Below are positions 53,682 to 61,882 of a stretch of DNA of 64,000 nucleotides, in pieces. The position numbers were made by a program, and so were the translations under genes. This DNA comes from Syntrophales bacterium (GTDB lineage Bacteria > Desulfobacterota > Syntrophia > Syntrophales > PHBD01): assembly GCA_035363115.1 (NCBI GenBank), contig DAOSEM010000001.1, positions 992,001 through 1,056,000 on the forward strand. Direction: 5' to 3'. Under the pieces are notes generated by a model. It saw only the letters and a program-made list of their open reading frames with translations. It made no database searches and was not told where the DNA came from. Each line of letters begins with the position of its first letter. The first letter of the stretch is position 1.

Positions 53682-54584
53682 CTATACCTTCTGCGTCGTG
53701 GACCGGCCCAGCAGGCCCGAGGGGCGGAAGATGAGGATCAGGACCAGGAGCGCAAAGGCAAAGACGTCTTCGTAGTCGCTGGAGACGTATCCCGTGGCGA
53801 AGCTTTCGGTCCATCCCAGGACAAGGGAGCCGAGAACCGCGCCGGGGATGCTGCCGATCCCGCCGAGGACCGCGGCGGTGAAGGCTTTGATGCCGGCGAT
53901 GAAGCCGATGTAGAAGTTGATCCGGCCGATGTGGGACGCGATGAGGATGCCGCCGATGGCGGCCAGGGAGGAGCCGATGATGAAGGTCATCGAGATGACG
54001 CGGTTCACGTTCACCCCCACGAGCATCGCCATGTTCCGGTCCTGGGCGGTGGCCCGCATGGCCTTGCCGATCCTCGTGAACTTGATGAGAACGGTCAGCA
54101 GGATCATGACGACCGTCGTGGTGGCGACAATGACGAACTCCGTCGAGCCCATGACGTGACCGAACGATTCCATGAACGGCACTTCCGGCAGCAGGTTCGG
54201 GAAGGGGAGGAAGTCGGAGGTCTGGGCCAGCATGACGTAATTCTGGAGAAAGATGGACATCCCGATGGCGCTGATCAGGGGTGAGAGACGGGAGGCGCCG
54301 CGAAGGGGCTTGTAGGCGATCTTTTCCACCGTGAAGCCGTGGCAGGCCGAATACAGGACCGCCACGAGAAACGCCAGGATCAGCACGGAGATTCCGCTCA
54401 TGCCGCTCATGGTCAGGACGGTGGCCGTGATGAGGGCCGTGAACGCCCCGATCATGTAGATCTCGCCGTGGGCGAAGTTGATCAGCTCGATGATGCCGTA
54501 GACCATCGTATAGCCCAGGGCGATCAGCGCGTAAATGCTTCCCCGGGTCAATCCTCCTATAAACAGTTCCAGAAAATAATCCAT
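53682..54584 (-). CDS. livH: branched-chain amino acid ABC transporter, permease LivH
   Basis: This is a 300-residue permease with GLTRGSIYALIALGYTMVYGIIELINFAHGEIYMIGAF at the start and GIKAFTAAVLGGIGSIPGAVLGSLVLG near the end, as in LivH. The ATG at 54584 has GAAGGA upstream; 11 further codons to 54617 are not needed. Confidence 0.95.
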   Translation of the reverse strand: MDYFLELFIGGLTRGSIYALIALGYTMVYGIIELINFAHGEIYMIGAFTALITATVLTMSGMSGISVLILAFLVAVLYSACHGFTVEKIAYKPLRGASRLSPLISAIGMSIFLQNYVMLAQTSDFLPFPNLLPEVPFMESFGHVMGSTEFVIVATTTVVMILLTVLIKFTRIGKAMRATAQDRNMAMLVGVNVNRVISMTFIIGSSLAAIGGILIASHIGRINFYIGFIAGIKAFTAAVLGGIGSIPGAVLGSLVLGWTESFATGYVSSDYEDVFAFALLVLILIFRPSGLLGRSTTQKV

Positions 54585-54601
54585 GATTCCTTCGGAAATA
54601 A

Positions 54602-54632
54602 GGGCCTTCCGGCGCACCCGGCCGGAAGGCCC
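54602..54632 (-). terminator. intercistronic hairpin between the binding-protein gene and livH
   Basis: A perfect 11-bp stem pairs GGGCCTTCCGG (54602-54612) with CCGGAAGGCCC (54622-54632). There is no T-run. A stem here commonly stabilises the upstream binding-protein message or partly terminates it, giving more binding protein than permease. Confidence 0.6.
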
Positions 54633-54677
54633 ATGTTTACGGTTCCCCGCCGGTGGCGGAGAACCCCTTCGGATCGT

Positions 54678-55796
54678 TTATTTGACTTCCACGTACGTCC
54701 CGTTTTTCACTTCGTACATGGCAAAGCCGACACCGATGGCGTCTCCCCGGTTGTCAAACCGGATCTTGCCCACGGGGGTGTTCACGTAGTTCGTCCGGAG
54801 GGCTTTCACGAGGGCGTTGTACTCCGTGGATTTCGCTTTTTCGATCGCGTTCACAACCGCCAGGGCGGCGGCGTACCCTTCCAGGAAGAAGGCGCCCGGA
54901 TCGGTGTTGTAGGCCTTCTTGTGGGCGGCGGTGGCGGCGATGGCCAGGGGGTTTTTCTTCGTGTCCTTCGGCCCGGAGGCGTAGACGCCCTCGGCGTACC
55001 GGCCGGCGACCTTGATGAACGTGTCGTCCTTCACGCCGTCGTCGGAGATGAACAGGGTCTTCATGTTCTTTTTCCGCATCTGGGCGACGATGGACGACGC
55101 CTCGGGATGATATCCTCCGTAAATCACCGCTTCCGCTCCGGACTGGCGGATCTTGTTGACCACGGCCGAGTAATCCACCGCCCCGGGTGTGACTCCCTCG
55201 AAGAGAACCACTTTGGCCCTTTTCCCTTCCTGGATGAATTTCCTGGCAAACTCGGCGAAGCCCTTCCCGTAGTCCCCCTTGTCATGGAGAACGGCAATCC
55301 TGGTCACCTTCAGTCTGTTCACGGCGAACTCGACACCCAGCTTTGCCTGGGCGTCATCGGAGGCGATGGTGCGGAAAAAATTGGGGTATCTCCCGCTCTG
55401 GGTCAGCTCCGGGTTGGTCGCCGAGGGGGAGACGGTGACCAGCCTGGCGTCCTTGTAGATCCCCAGGGCCGTCTTGGTCGCCCCACTGCAGATATGGCCG
55501 ATGATCACGTCAGCCTTTTTTGAGACCAGTTTCGTGGCCGTGTTGGTCGCTACTTCGGGCTTGCAGACATCGTCCTCGACGAGGAGCTCGATCTTTCGGC
55601 CCAGAACGCCGCCCCTGGCGTTGGCGTCCTTGACCACGAGCTCGACGGCCTTCACCGTCGGGAGGCCATAGGAAGCCAGGTCTCCGCTGTGGGCACCGGC
55701 CACACCGATTCGGATCGGTTCGGCGGCGGGCGCCGGGCCGGCCAGGGCAAAAACGAGACACAGTACGGATACTCCAAGAAGAAAGCGCTTCATCAT
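54678..55796 (-). CDS. branched-chain amino acid ABC transporter, periplasmic substrate-binding protein
   Basis: This is a 372-residue type I periplasmic binding protein of the Leu/Ile/Val (Peripla_BP_6) family. A signal peptide (MMKRFLLGVSVLCLVFALAG) ends at AAA before EPIRIGVAGAHSGDLASYG. Further family parts are VKDANARGGVLGRKIELLVEDD and RIAVLHDKGDYGKGFAEF. AAGGAGG lies upstream. It is the first gene of the liv operon. The true ligand cannot be decided from sequence. Confidence 0.93.
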   Translation of the reverse strand: MMKRFLLGVSVLCLVFALAGPAPAAEPIRIGVAGAHSGDLASYGLPTVKAVELVVKDANARGGVLGRKIELLVEDDVCKPEVATNTATKLVSKKADVIIGHICSGATKTALGIYKDARLVTVSPSATNPELTQSGRYPNFFRTIASDDAQAKLGVEFAVNRLKVTRIAVLHDKGDYGKGFAEFARKFIQEGKRAKVVLFEGVTPGAVDYSAVVNKIRQSGAEAVIYGGYHPEASSIVAQMRKKNMKTLFISDDGVKDDTFIKVAGRYAEGVYASGPKDTKKNPLAIAATAAHKKAYNTDPGAFFLEGYAAALAVVNAIEKAKSTEYNALVKALRTNYVNTPVGKIRFDNRGDAIGVGFAMYEVKNGTYVEVK

Positions 55797-56136
55797 GATA
55801 ACCCTCCTTTTCAGGATTTGAATTCCCGGTCATGATTGCTCCGCAGCCCCGGACAGACCGGCACACGATGGCCGCCGCCCGGGCGGAAGCGGGCCCCGGT
55901 CCGGCAGGTGTGTGACGCCGCGGTGGAAGGGGTGAGGAGAGAAGACCGCCTACCACATTTTGCTCCCTCCGTCAAACGGGATGGTGATGAATGTGCCGGT
56001 TATGACGATGCAATTTTGCATCATACCCCCGACGGCTTCTCGCAGGCGGGAGAGGCGGTTTTTGTATTGTCACGAAATGAGCGTTCATGTTACAGGGGCC
56101 GCCGGGCAGGACGGAAAGAAGAGGAGCAGCCGAATC
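55797..56136. other. divergent intergenic region between liv and nickel/cobalt transport genes
   Basis: This 340-base region contains the palindrome annotated at 56000-56026. No cobalamin riboswitch conserved block was recognised, and no further promoter match is convincing. Confidence 0.45.
56000..56026. promoter_or_regulatory. palindromic, NikR-like operator upstream of the ECF metal importer
   Basis: TTATGA (56000-56005) and TCATAC (56021-56026) flank a perfect palindrome GATGCAA-TT-TTGCATC (56007-56022). The outer halves resemble the E. coli NikR site GTATGA-N16-TCATAC with one base less spacing and one mismatch. It lies 111 bases before the importer start codon. Confidence 0.5.
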
Positions 56137-57195
56137 ATGCACATGGCCGATGCGTTGATCACACCCGCCGTCGGCGGGACGATGTGGGCCGTCACGGCCG
56201 GCCTGACGGTTTATTCCGCGAAGAAGATCGGGGAGGACCCGGACGGGAAAACCGTTCCGCTCATGGGGGTCCTGGGGGCCTTCATCTTTGCGGCGCAGAT
56301 GATCAATTTCACGATTCCGGCCACGGGCTCCAGCGGCCACCTGGGGGGCGGAATGATCCTGGCGATGCTCCTCGGACCCCATGCGGCGTTTCTCACCATG
56401 GCCTCCGTCCTGGCCGTCCAGGCCCTCTTTTTCGCCGACGGCGGCCTGCTCGCCCTCGGGTGCAACATCTTCAATCTCGGCTTCTTTTCCTGTTTCGTTG
56501 CCTATCCCCTGATCTGCCGGCGCATCGTCGGGGGGAGCCCCTCGGCGGGAAGAATCATGACCGGCGCCATGCTGTCCTCCATCGTCGCCCTGCAGCTGGG
56601 AGCCTTTGCCGTCGTGCTCGAGACGGTCGCCTCCGGCATCAGCGAGCTTCCCTTAACCACGTTCGCCCTCCTCATGCAGCCGATCCATCTCGCCATCGGC
56701 ATCGTCGAGGGGCTGGTGACCGCCGCGGTCATCACGTTTGTCTGGAGTGCCCGGCCCGAGATTCTGCAGGCAATTCCGGCAGTGAAGGCCACCGGGGGGG
56801 GCATGAGGAGACTCCTGGTTCTGCTGGCCGCGCTGGCCGTGCTAACCGGCGGCGTCCTGTCCTGGTTTGCCTCCACGAACCCCGACGGGCTCGAGTGGTC
56901 CATGCTGCGCACAGCGGGGAAGGAGGATCTGTCCGGGCCGGGAAGCGCGGCCCATGCGGTGCTGGCCGGGATCCAGGAAAAAATATCAATCCTGCCGGAT
57001 TACGGTTTCCGAATGGTCCCGGAAGGAACGGCAGCCAAGACCGGCAGGAGTGAATCGTGGCCCGATATCAATGCCGGCCGCTCTCTTGCCGGCATTGTCG
57101 GCGGCGGGCTGACCCTGCTCCTGGCGGGGGCGGCCGGGGTCGTCCTGAGACGGGCGACCCGGTCCGGAAAGAGCCGGCGGCTGCCCGATCGATGA
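56137..57195 (+). CDS. nikMN: ECF-type nickel/cobalt transporter, fused M-N component
   Basis: This is a 352-residue membrane protein. It begins MHMADALITPAVGG; the His at position 2 is the metal ligand of the NikM/CbiM family. Six or more helices follow (GSSGHLGGGMILAMLLGPHAAFL, FFADGGLLALGCNIFNLGF). The C-terminal third matches the N component, with NPDGLEWSML (PDGLE motif) and a last membrane helix. Such M-N fusions usually import nickel, while cobalt systems more often have separate CbiM and CbiN. An ATG at 56137 with GAGGAG about ten bases upstream is used. Confidence 0.9.
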   Translation: MHMADALITPAVGGTMWAVTAGLTVYSAKKIGEDPDGKTVPLMGVLGAFIFAAQMINFTIPATGSSGHLGGGMILAMLLGPHAAFLTMASVLAVQALFFADGGLLALGCNIFNLGFFSCFVAYPLICRRIVGGSPSAGRIMTGAMLSSIVALQLGAFAVVLETVASGISELPLTTFALLMQPIHLAIGIVEGLVTAAVITFVWSARPEILQAIPAVKATGGGMRRLLVLLAALAVLTGGVLSWFASTNPDGLEWSMLRTAGKEDLSGPGSAAHAVLAGIQEKISILPDYGFRMVPEGTAAKTGRSESWPDINAGRSLAGIVGGGLTLLLAGAAGVVLRRATRSGKSRRLPDR

Positions 57196-57256
57196 CGGAT
57201 CCCCGGATATCCGCCGGATACGGAAAGGACCGCATCTCCACGGGAGGACCGAACCC

Positions 57257-58066
57257 ATGAGCGGTGCCGGTCAGACCCTCGACGCCATAAACGGTCTCGA
57301 CGGTTCGGGGAGGGCCGGCTCGCCCGCGCTCGGGGTGGACCCCCGTGCCATGATCGTCACGACGTTTCTCTACATCGCCGTGGTCTCATCCTTTGAAAAA
57401 TACGACCTCCTCGGCCTTCTCCCGCTCGTTCTCTATCCCGTTTCCCTGTCGGCCCTGGGCCGCCTTTCCGTCCGCCGGATCGTCCGGCGGCTGCTCGTTG
57501 CGTCGCCCTTCGCCGTCATGATCGGCATGTTCAATCCCTTCTTCGACGGCCGCATCATCGCCGAACTGGGGCCGCTGGCCTTTTCGGGGGGCTGGGTTTC
57601 TTTCCTTTCGATCCTGGTCAAGTTTCTCCTCACGGTGAGCGCGGCCCTCATCCTCGTGGAGATCTGCGGCTTTGACGCCGTGTGCTTCGGCCTCGGGAAG
57701 ATGGGTGTGCCAAGGATCCTCGTTTCCCAGCTTCTCTTCCTGAAGCGGTACATCCACGTGGTGGCGGACGAGGCGGGCCGGATGGTCCGCGCCCATGCGC
57801 TGCGGTCATTCGGCCGGCACATCTCCTTTCGGGTCTTCGGTTCCCTGTGCGGGCAGCTCCTGCTCCGCTCCCTCGACCGGGCGCAGCGCATCTATCAGGC
57901 CATGATCTCCCGCGGCTTTTCCGGACGGATTCATCTTCTCAGGGAGCGGTCCGTCGGGGCCGGGGACGTCCTCTTCGCGTCCCTCTGGATCGGTTTCTTC
58001 CTGCTTGCGCGCTGTGTCAACATTCCCCTCTGGTTCGGGACGCTTGTCCTCGGGAGGCCCGCTTGA
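57257..58066 (+). CDS. ECF-type nickel/cobalt transporter, transmembrane component CbiQ/NikQ
   Basis: This is the 269-residue T component. It has the coupling motifs near QAMISRGFSG (Ala-Arg-Gly type) and hydrophobic segments throughout (IVTTFLYIAVVSS, ILVKFLLTVSAALILVEI). It starts 61 bases after the M-N gene and its stop overlaps the ATPase start. Confidence 0.93.
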   Translation: MSGAGQTLDAINGLDGSGRAGSPALGVDPRAMIVTTFLYIAVVSSFEKYDLLGLLPLVLYPVSLSALGRLSVRRIVRRLLVASPFAVMIGMFNPFFDGRIIAELGPLAFSGGWVSFLSILVKFLLTVSAALILVEICGFDAVCFGLGKMGVPRILVSQLLFLKRYIHVVADEAGRMVRAHALRSFGRHISFRVFGSLCGQLLLRSLDRAQRIYQAMISRGFSGRIHLLRERSVGAGDVLFASLWIGFFLLARCVNIPLWFGTLVLGRPA

Positions 58067-58806
58067 GCCATCACATCGTCGAGCTGAAGAATCTCGAATT
58101 CGCTTACCCCGACGGCACGCCGGCGCTCCGGGGCGTCTCCTTCCGGATCGTTCACGGAGAGTCGGTCGGACTGGTCGGCGCCAACGGAGCGGGCAAATCC
58201 ACGCTGCTGCTTCACCTCAACGGATGCCTCTTCCCGGCCGGCGGAACCGTCCAGGTGGGCGATTTCCCGCTGACCCGGAAAAACGTGGACGACGTGCGCC
58301 GCCGGGTGGGCATGGTCTTTCAGGATCCCGACGACCAGTTGTTCATGCCCCGCGTCTTTGACGACGTGGCCTTTGGCCCCCTGAACCTGGGCCTGCCGCC
58401 GGGCGAGGTGGAGGCCCGCGTTCACGGGGCGCTCCGGGAGGTCGGCGCCGTTCACCTGGCCGAACGGCCGCCCTACCGGATATCGGGAGGCGAAAAGCGC
58501 GCCGCCGCCATTGCCACGGTCCTGTCCATGTCGCCGGACATCCTGGTCATGGACGAGCCGAGCTCCGGCCTCGATCCCCTTTCCCGGAGGCAGCTGATCG
58601 GGCTTCTCCGCAACTTCCGGCACACAAAGATCATCGCCACCCACGATCTCGATCTCGTCCTGGACGTCTGCGAGCGGACCATCATTCTCAGCGGCGGCTG
58701 TGTCGCCGCCGACGGTCCCACCCTGGAGATCTTCCGGGACGAGGCCCTTCTTACGGCCAACCACTTGGAGAGGCCGCTCAGGATGCAGCCTCTATTGGAC
58801 GGTTGA
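58063..58806 (+). CDS. ECF-type nickel/cobalt transporter, ATPase CbiO/NikO
   Basis: This is a 247-residue ATPase with Walker A GANGAGKST (39-47), Q-loop FQDPDDQLFMP, signature RISGGEKRAAAIA and Walker B ILVMDEPSSGLDP. The TTG start at 58063 overlaps the CbiQ stop (TTGA) with GGGAGG upstream. Its last codons and stop lie inside the left end of a dispersed repeat (58797-58918), so the C-terminal LDG is encoded by the repeat. Confidence 0.92.
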   Translation: MSHHIVELKNLEFAYPDGTPALRGVSFRIVHGESVGLVGANGAGKSTLLLHLNGCLFPAGGTVQVGDFPLTRKNVDDVRRRVGMVFQDPDDQLFMPRVFDDVAFGPLNLGLPPGEVEARVHGALREVGAVHLAERPPYRISGGEKRAAAIATVLSMSPDILVMDEPSSGLDPLSRRQLIGLLRNFRHTKIIATHDLDLVLDVCERTIILSGGCVAADGPTLEIFRDEALLTANHLERPLRMQPLLDG

Positions 58807-58918
58807 AAAACGCCCGCCTGCCGCGTTTCCCTCGTCCCTCGCCGCTCGACGTACGAAAAAGTACGCCTCGCGTCTCGGAACGTCGGGGGCCTTGCATCCG
58901 GGCATTTTTGAACCGTCC
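58797..58918 (+). repeat. MITE-like repeat, copy A
   Basis: This 122-bp element has 14-base terminal inverted repeats, GGACGGTTGAAAAA (58797-58810) and TTTTTGAACCGTCC (58905-58918), with one mismatch. It carries no gene and supplies the cbiO stop codon. A near-identical partial copy (B) follows at 58938, and a diverged inverted copy (C) lies at 60638-60760. Confidence 0.8.
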
Positions 58919-58937
58919 GGGCGGAGTGATTCATGTT

Positions 58938-58996
58938 GGACGGTTGAAAAACGCCCGCCTGCTGCGTTTCCCTCGTCCCTCGCCGCTCGACGTACG
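58938..58996 (+). repeat. MITE-like repeat, copy B (5' half)
   Basis: This 59-base stretch matches the first half of copy A at 58 of 59 positions, after which similarity is lost. It looks like a truncated or incompletely duplicated element 19 bases after copy A. Confidence 0.8.
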
Positions 58997-59056
58997 GGAA
59001 AAGACCCCTCCGTCGCGGCACTTGAAGCGGGCCGGGGAGAGAGCCCGTCCATCCGG

Positions 59057-59086
59057 TTGACATGCGGGGCCTTCCCCCCTTATACT
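59057..59086 (+). promoter_or_regulatory. sigma-70 promoter of the metallo-beta-lactamase fold gene
   Basis: A perfect TTGACA (59057-59062) and TATACT (59081-59086) are 18 bases apart. The start codon is 117 bases downstream through a GC-rich leader. Between repeat B and this promoter nothing else was recognised. Confidence 0.6.
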
Positions 59087-59202
59087 CCCGCCCGCGGGGC
59101 GAGGTCGCCGGTGCGGCGCCGTCCGCCCCGTGCAATGTCCGGCGTTGAGCCGGCTTCCCGTTTTCCCTTCGACAGGTGCGGACATCCGCACGGGAGCATC
59201 CC

Positions 59203-59937
59203 ATGAAAAAGAGAATCCTGATCGCTGTCGGTGTCCTGGCCGGGGTTGCGATCCTGATCGCCGGCTATGTGCTGGTTCCGTTCCTGATCGAAGTCCGGAA
59301 AATGACGCCGGCGGCTACCGGCGAGGTCGTTCCGGGCGTTTTCGCCATCCGGGATGACTACGTGAACCTCTACCTGGTCAAGGGAAAGGACGGCTATGTC
59401 ATGATCGACGGAGGCAGTGGTGCCGCCGCCGTCGAGGAGGGCCTCCGGACGCTCGGCATCCTGAAGGACAGGATCAGCGCCGTCTTCCTGACCCATTCCG
59501 ACAGCGACCACACGGCGGCCCTGGCCGTGCTCGGGGATGTCCCGCTCTTTGTCGGGTCCGAGGAAGAGAGAATCATCAAGGGTCCCGAGTACCGGATGTT
59601 TTTCACCCGGAATTCGCTGCCGGACCGCCGGAGGCTCCTGGCGGGAGGAGAGACCGTGGACAGCGACGGCGTCATCGTGCAGGCGTTCCGCACCCCTGGA
59701 CACACGCCGGGTTCGCGCTGCTATCTCGTCAACGGCCGCTGGCTCTTCACGGGCGACACGATCAGCCTGAAGGAGGGCAAGGCCGGTCCCTTCGTGGAGC
59801 GGTTCAACATGGATACGCCGACGGAGATCGTCTCCATCGGGAAAATCGCGAAGCTGAATGGCGTGGAGGCGGTCTTCACGGCGCATCACGGCTGGACGAA
59901 GGATTTCCAGGGGGCCTTCGCCGCATGGAGGAAATGA
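59203..59937 (+). CDS. membrane-anchored metallo-beta-lactamase fold hydrolase
   Basis: This 244-residue protein has an N-terminal membrane segment (ILIAVGVLAGVAILIAGYV). The metal motif reads THSDSDHTA (97-105), that is HxDxDH in place of the usual HxHxDH. Other ligands are present: His in TPGHTPG, Asp in FTGDT and His in TAHHG. The changed second His may alter metal binding or leave one site altered. GGGAG is upstream of the ATG. The substrate is unknown. Confidence 0.85.
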   Translation: MKKRILIAVGVLAGVAILIAGYVLVPFLIEVRKMTPAATGEVVPGVFAIRDDYVNLYLVKGKDGYVMIDGGSGAAAVEEGLRTLGILKDRISAVFLTHSDSDHTAALAVLGDVPLFVGSEEERIIKGPEYRMFFTRNSLPDRRRLLAGGETVDSDGVIVQAFRTPGHTPGSRCYLVNGRWLFTGDTISLKEGKAGPFVERFNMDTPTEIVSIGKIAKLNGVEAVFTAHHGWTKDFQGAFAAWRK

Positions 59938-59994
59938 CGGACCCGGTCCCGTGTTTCGCATGAACATGGGAGGGCGGAGTCCGAAGGAGGAATC

Positions 59995-60438
59995 ATGGAC
60001 GTAAACAGGCAATTCGGTTGCATGATCCTCGGCCTGTGCCTGCTGGTTCTGGCCGGGTCCGTTTCCCCGGCATGGGGGTACGACAGCGGCGTGACGGTCA
60101 GGACGGTCCTGAAATCGACCACCGCCGGCAACGGCCAGCCGTTGGAATACCTGCGGACGGACCGGCCCGAGGTCACGGCGGCCGTCGTCGAGATCGCCCC
60201 GGGAGCGCAGACGGGATGGCATCTCCACCGGGTTCCCGTTTATGCCTACGTCATGGAGGGAACTCTGACAGTCCAGCTGGATGAGGGGAAGGAGATCACG
60301 TTTAACAAGGGCCAAGCCATCCTGGAAGTTCGCAACACCCCCCACAACGGGATCAACGCCGGGAAGGATACGGTCCGTCTCATCGTCTTCTACACGGGAG
60401 CCGTGGGGGAGCCCCTCTCGGAAAAAGTGGAGCGCTGA
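59995..60438 (+). CDS. exported cupin-domain protein
   Basis: This 147-residue protein has a signal peptide (CMILGLCLLVLAGSVSPAWG). The cupin barrel has motif 1 around GWHLHRVPVYAYVMEGTLTVQL and motif 2 around FNKGQAILEVRNTPHNGIN. His pairs for a metal are present. GGAGG precedes the ATG. It follows the metallo-hydrolase by 57 bases and is probably co-transcribed. Confidence 0.88.
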   Translation: MDVNRQFGCMILGLCLLVLAGSVSPAWGYDSGVTVRTVLKSTTAGNGQPLEYLRTDRPEVTAAVVEIAPGAQTGWHLHRVPVYAYVMEGTLTVQLDEGKEITFNKGQAILEVRNTPHNGINAGKDTVRLIVFYTGAVGEPLSEKVER

Positions 60439-60578
60439 CCCCGGATGGTGCGTCCGGAGGACGTTCCCGGTGATCTGCCTCATCCCGGCCCCGGCGGCGA
60501 TCTTCGAGCGGGCGTGGCGCCTTGTCGGGGATGCGGATGGCGTCAGGGGACTTCCGCGATCGGGAACAGCGAAGATCG

Positions 60579-60601
60579 GGGACGGATTTCAAATCTGTCC
60601 C
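60579..60601. repeat. short REP-like palindrome
   Basis: GGGACGGATTT (60579-60589) pairs with AAATCTGTCCC (60591-60601) with one G-T pair. It shares the GGGGAC/GTCCC outer bases with the larger inverted repeat at 18758-18817. Confidence 0.5.
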
Positions 60602-60637
60602 TTTCCCATAGGGTAACCAGCTATCCGACGAGCCTTT

Positions 60638-60760
60638 GAGGCTGTTCAAAAAGGGTCGGATGCAAGGCTCCCGATGTTCTGAGCCACGAGGCGTATTCCA
60701 GGAACGTTGAGTGGCGAAGGGCGAGGGAAACGCAGCAGGCGACCTTTTTTCAACAACCTC
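60638..60760 (-). repeat. MITE-like repeat, copy C (inverted, diverged)
   Basis: This 123-bp element matches copy A in reverse orientation along its whole length. Shared internal blocks are GCCTGCTGCGTTTCCCTCG and GCCTTGCATCCG when read on the complement. The ends GAGGCTGTTCAAAAA and TTTTTTCAACAACCTC form terminal inverted repeats. It ends two bases from the stop codon of the next (minus-strand) gene. Confidence 0.75.
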
Positions 60761-60762
60761 GG

Positions 60763-61077
60763 CTAGAACTTGTCGATGTCAATCCCCGCCTCCATGGCAA
60801 TCCGGTAGGACTTCCCCTTGCAGTAGATGCCGAGACCGAAAATGCCGACCGACGCGACCAGGGCAATGACGAGCCAGGCAATCCAGTCGCCCGCCGATTC
60901 GATCTGCATAAAGGCGTAAAACAGCGCCGGGATGCAGATCATCGTCATCAGGAGGCCCAGGTGGTACAGGCGGTCGCCCACGATCCACCAGGCGGCGGCC
61001 CGGGGCGCGCGCTTCTTCATTTTCTCGAAGAGCGGGTAATCCCTCGAAGGACTCACGGTACCGGAACGACGGGTCAC
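60763..61077 (-). CDS. small membrane protein of unknown function
   Basis: This is a 104-residue protein with two membrane helices (LGLLMTMICIPALFYAF and WIAWLVIALVASVGIFGLGIY) and a basic N-terminus. The GTG start at 61077 overlaps the stop of the upstream lipoprotein gene (GTGA), so the two are coupled. Its stop lies beside repeat copy C. No family was recognised. Confidence 0.7.
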   Translation of the reverse strand: MTRRSGTVSPSRDYPLFEKMKKRAPRAAAWWIVGDRLYHLGLLMTMICIPALFYAFMQIESAGDWIAWLVIALVASVGIFGLGIYCKGKSYRIAMEAGIDIDKF

Positions 61078-61412
61078 TTCGCCCTGACTTTATGGGTGTT
61101 GATCGTGGAGGCCGTCAGGCGGTCCCCCCAGCCCGCGAGCTTTCCGTCGATGAAAACGACGGGCGTACACTCTTCCTTCACCGACAGGACCGTGACGTTC
61201 TTCGTCTCGGTCTGGTAGTAAAGGATACTCACCCTCTCTCCCCCCGCCGCCTCGTAAGACTCGCTCAACGTGGGCGCCCCCATGATTTTCACGGCCTCCG
61301 CCTGCGGCATCCCGACCTTGAGCATCATCAGGTTCTCGTTGTTCTTCCGGATGGAGGCCCCGCAGCCCGCCAGGAGGAGCAAAGCAACAAGGATTGCCAG
61401 TGCTTTTCTCAT
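61074..61412 (-). CDS. DUF3192/BamE-like lipoprotein
   Basis: This 112-residue lipoprotein begins MRKALAILVALLLLAGC, with the lipobox LAGC. The mature part has MMLKVGMPQAEAVKIMGAPT, the short motif of BamE/SmpA-like folds, and ends CTPVVFIDGKLAGWGD, as in DUF3192 proteins. AAAGGA lies before two adjacent ATGs (61415, 61412). It is probably lodged in the outer membrane. The function is unknown. Confidence 0.78.
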   Translation of the reverse strand: MRKALAILVALLLLAGCGASIRKNNENLMMLKVGMPQAEAVKIMGAPTLSESYEAAGGERVSILYYQTETKNVTVLSVKEECTPVVFIDGKLAGWGDRLTASTINTHKVRAK

Positions 61413-61882
61413 CATTCGTTCCTTTCCCTTTTTTTCGTTGCCCACGATACTTAACGAACACGTATGATGAAATCAATAGGAAATGGCGTATGGAGATCCT
61501 TATGTCATATATTGCATAATAATATCAATGGCATGTTTCATGCGTATCTGATGCATTTTTTTATGAATATACCTAAAGTTTACTTGACAATTTTTACCCT
61601 TGCGGGCAGTATTCATCCACCCGGTAGCCCATTCGAATCTTCGTAGAGGCTGCTTGTTTTGATTCTTGATTTGCTTGCCAACGGGTGCTGTGGAGTCCCT
61701 GATTTCCGGTTTCATCCGGACTGCGAAGTGGACTGCCGCCACGGCGCCTTTTTTGTTCATCCAGGTATATCAGGACAGCATGGTTGTCCGCACGCCGGTA
61801 GCCGGCATCCGGATGCGGCAGCGGGCCTTTCTGCAATCCAAATTCAGCTTGATCCGGAAACGTGACGGGAAAGGGGACCTTC
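61413..61882. other. AT-rich intergenic region upstream of the TolC-family gene
   Basis: The 470 bases between divergent genes include an AT-rich tract (about 61460-61600) with GCATG-TTT-CATGC near 61529. A perfect TTGACA (61584-61589) faces the TolC-family gene but has only a poor -10 (CAGTAT, 61607-61612). Open frames here have no ribosome binding site or recognisable product. Confidence 0.45.

Larger units (their letters stand above)
60439..60762. other. intergenic region with REP-like hairpin and repeat copy C
   Basis: This 324-base region between convergent genes contains the hairpin at 60579-60601 and the repeat at 60638-60760. The first 140 bases show no recognisable gene or signal. 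Confidence 0.55.

Noticed and set aside
55797..56136. Cobalamin riboswitch upstream of the ECF importer
   Set aside because: No B12-box or other conserved riboswitch block could be found.
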